Position numbers and translations under genes: made by a program | The notes under the pieces: model-generated | What the model saw: the letters and a program-made list of their open reading frames with translations, nothing else | The model's database searches: none | What the model was told of the DNA's origin: nothing | Shown here: positions 62,969-64,000 of the stretch, piece after piece | Numbering within the stretch: the first letter of the stretch is position 1 | Layout of the letters: each line of letters starts with the position of its first letter | Origin: Marinibactrum halimedae | GTDB taxonomy: Bacteria > Pseudomonadota > Gammaproteobacteria > Pseudomonadales > Cellvibrionaceae | Reading direction: 5' to 3' | Assembly (NCBI RefSeq): GCF_021234875.1 | Contig: NZ_JAJQVM010000024.1 | Span: 1 to 64,000, forward strand | Length of the DNA stretch: 64,000 nt

Positions 62969-63844
62969 TCACAATACACCAGACTGCTTCATCGCCGTCA
63001 TCACAGCATCATGATAACGCTCATCCAACTCTGTCATTGGCAAACGAATGCCTTTTTGAATTTTACCCATTTTCATCAGAGCCCACTTCACCGGAATAGG
63101 GTTGGATTCTACAAACAACCCTTTATGGAGTGGAACCAAAGTGTCGTTCAATGCATGGGCTTCATCGGCCTTTCCTGACAGGGCAAGTTCACACATCTGT
63201 GCCATCGCTTTTGGTGCAACATTCGCCGTCACACTGATATCACCTGCACCACCAACCAACATTAGCTCTAATGCGGTCAAGTCATCGCCAGAATACACGG
63301 CAAAATCATTATCACATGCCTCAATGAGATGACGAGCACGCTCAATATCGCCTGTGGCTTCCTTCACACCGATAATATTGTCAACTTTTGATAAACGAAT
63401 GACCGTCTCTGGCAGCATATCAATGCTGGTTCGGCCAGGAACGTTGTATAAAATTTGAGGAATGTCTACCGCCTCGGCAATGTGGCGATGATGTTGAAAC
63501 AAGCCTTCTTGTGTCGGCTTATTATAATAAGGCGTTACCAATAGACATGCATCGGCACCTGCGGCTTTTGCTCCTTGGGTTAACTCAACCGCTTCTTGTG
63601 TAGAATTCGCGCCCGTTCCTGCAATCACCGGAATGCGACCTGCCGTTTGATCCACAACGCGTTTGATCACCACTGCATGCTCTTTCATATCGAGCGTTGC
63701 CGACTCGCCAGTGGTACCGACCGCAACGAGTGCATGAGTGCCACTTTCTATGTGCCACTCCACCAATGCATCAAGGGCGGCCCAATCAATATCATTACTT
63801 TCTGTCATCGGGGTTACGAGGGCGACTGCACTACCTTTGATCAT
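62969..63844 (-). CDS. dapA: 4-hydroxy-tetrahydrodipicolinate synthase
   Basis: About 291 residues. Condenses pyruvate with aspartate semialdehyde in lysine and diaminopimelate synthesis. The GTTGES motif, YNVPGRT with the catalytic tyrosine, and the Schiff-base lysine in GVKEATGD are present. ATG 63844 follows GGAG by 6 bp; the frame opens at GTG 63862, which lacks a ribosome site. It heads a likely operon with bamC and the MBL gene. The 63863-64000 remainder is the upstream region and shows no gene. Confidence 0.96.
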   Translation of the reverse strand: MIKGSAVALVTPMTESNDIDWAALDALVEWHIESGTHALVAVGTTGESATLDMKEHAVVIKRVVDQTAGRIPVIAGTGANSTQEAVELTQGAKAAGADACLLVTPYYNKPTQEGLFQHHRHIAEAVDIPQILYNVPGRTSIDMLPETVIRLSKVDNIIGVKEATGDIERARHLIEACDNDFAVYSGDDLTALELMLVGGAGDISVTANVAPKAMAQMCELALSGKADEAHALNDTLVPLHKGLFVESNPIPVKWALMKMGKIQKGIRLPMTELDERYHDAVMTAMKQSGVL

Positions 63845-64000
63845 TTCATTCTCCGTTGCCACGCTCGCGCAGCGTTGTTTTTCTATTGTTTACACTGTTC
63901 ATTTAAAGGGCGTAATGGTACTGACGCACCACCATTGAAACAAGCTCCACAGTATGCGCTACGAAATCTATTACCAACCGCTTAATGTGCATTCGCTTCT

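Noticed and set aside
63596-63985. 129-codon plus-strand ORF over the dapA start
   Set aside because: It is antisense to dapA and shows no protein-like motif.

Overview
The window looks like chromosome from a marine-type gammaproteobacterium. By eye it is moderately AT-rich. It carries core loci typical of the class: rnpB-rsmI-lpoA-yraN-diaA-dolP, dapA-bamC, rsmJ, and an acs/CrbR-CrbS/acetate-permease block. No ribosomal operon, tRNA, prophage or CRISPR array was seen. The exact genus cannot be fixed from the sequence alone.

Layout. (1) 1-2.06 kb is a small mobile island. It has the 3' end of an IS3-type transposase, then HTH protein, AbiEii-like nucleotidyltransferase and DEDDh exonuclease genes packed head to tail, closed by two 17-bp repeats that resemble an IS21-type element end. 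(2) 2.1-11.2 kb holds envelope and extracellular proteins: a metallophosphoesterase, an outer-membrane protein, a long lipoprotein, an FHA/winged-helix protein and a secreted protein with two CBM6 domains. (3) 11.6-23.6 kb is a possible biosynthesis/export locus: a translationally coupled ABC-HlyD-TolC operon whose ABC protein has lost its ATPase motifs, a LysR/NhaR-like regulator, and across an 866-bp divergent region a 1733-residue adenylation-KR-carrier-thioesterase enzyme. (4) 23.7-26.4 kb is a two-gene unit that looks like a toxin/effector with its immunity protein. (5) 26.7-32.6 kb is the conserved rnpB-rsmI/lpoA-yraN-diaA-dolP core. (6) 33.0-43.9 kb is accessory: a secreted PEBP protein, a 1479-residue four-part fusion (FSH hydrolase, AMP ligase, membrane acyltransferase, carrier), a porin, an AraC regulator, ElbB and a periplasmic KatG. 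(7) 44.1-55.6 kb covers a rhomboid protease, a DcaP-like porin and a full acetate-use module (acs, crbR, crbS, DUF4212 subunit, actP-like symporter). (8) 55.7-64 kb holds housekeeping and envelope genes: rsmJ, an OmpA-type lipoprotein, a leucine-rich lipoprotein, a PilZ protein, an MBL hydrolase, bamC and dapA.

How it works together. The acetate block is the clearest functional unit. A symporter-fused histidine kinase and its response regulator sit beside their expected targets, and three copies of a TTAGAC-N4-GTNNAA element lie upstream of acs and of the symporter operon. The two large carrier-protein enzymes (18.4-23.6 and 33.8-38.3 kb) are the most novel-looking content. Each has activation, carrier and release or transfer parts in one chain and no ketosynthase, so each probably makes or modifies a small acyl product. 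A second theme is the abundance of degenerate short tandem repeats, both between genes (16.5, 17.9, 30.2, 31.7, 62.8 kb) and in frame inside protein linkers.
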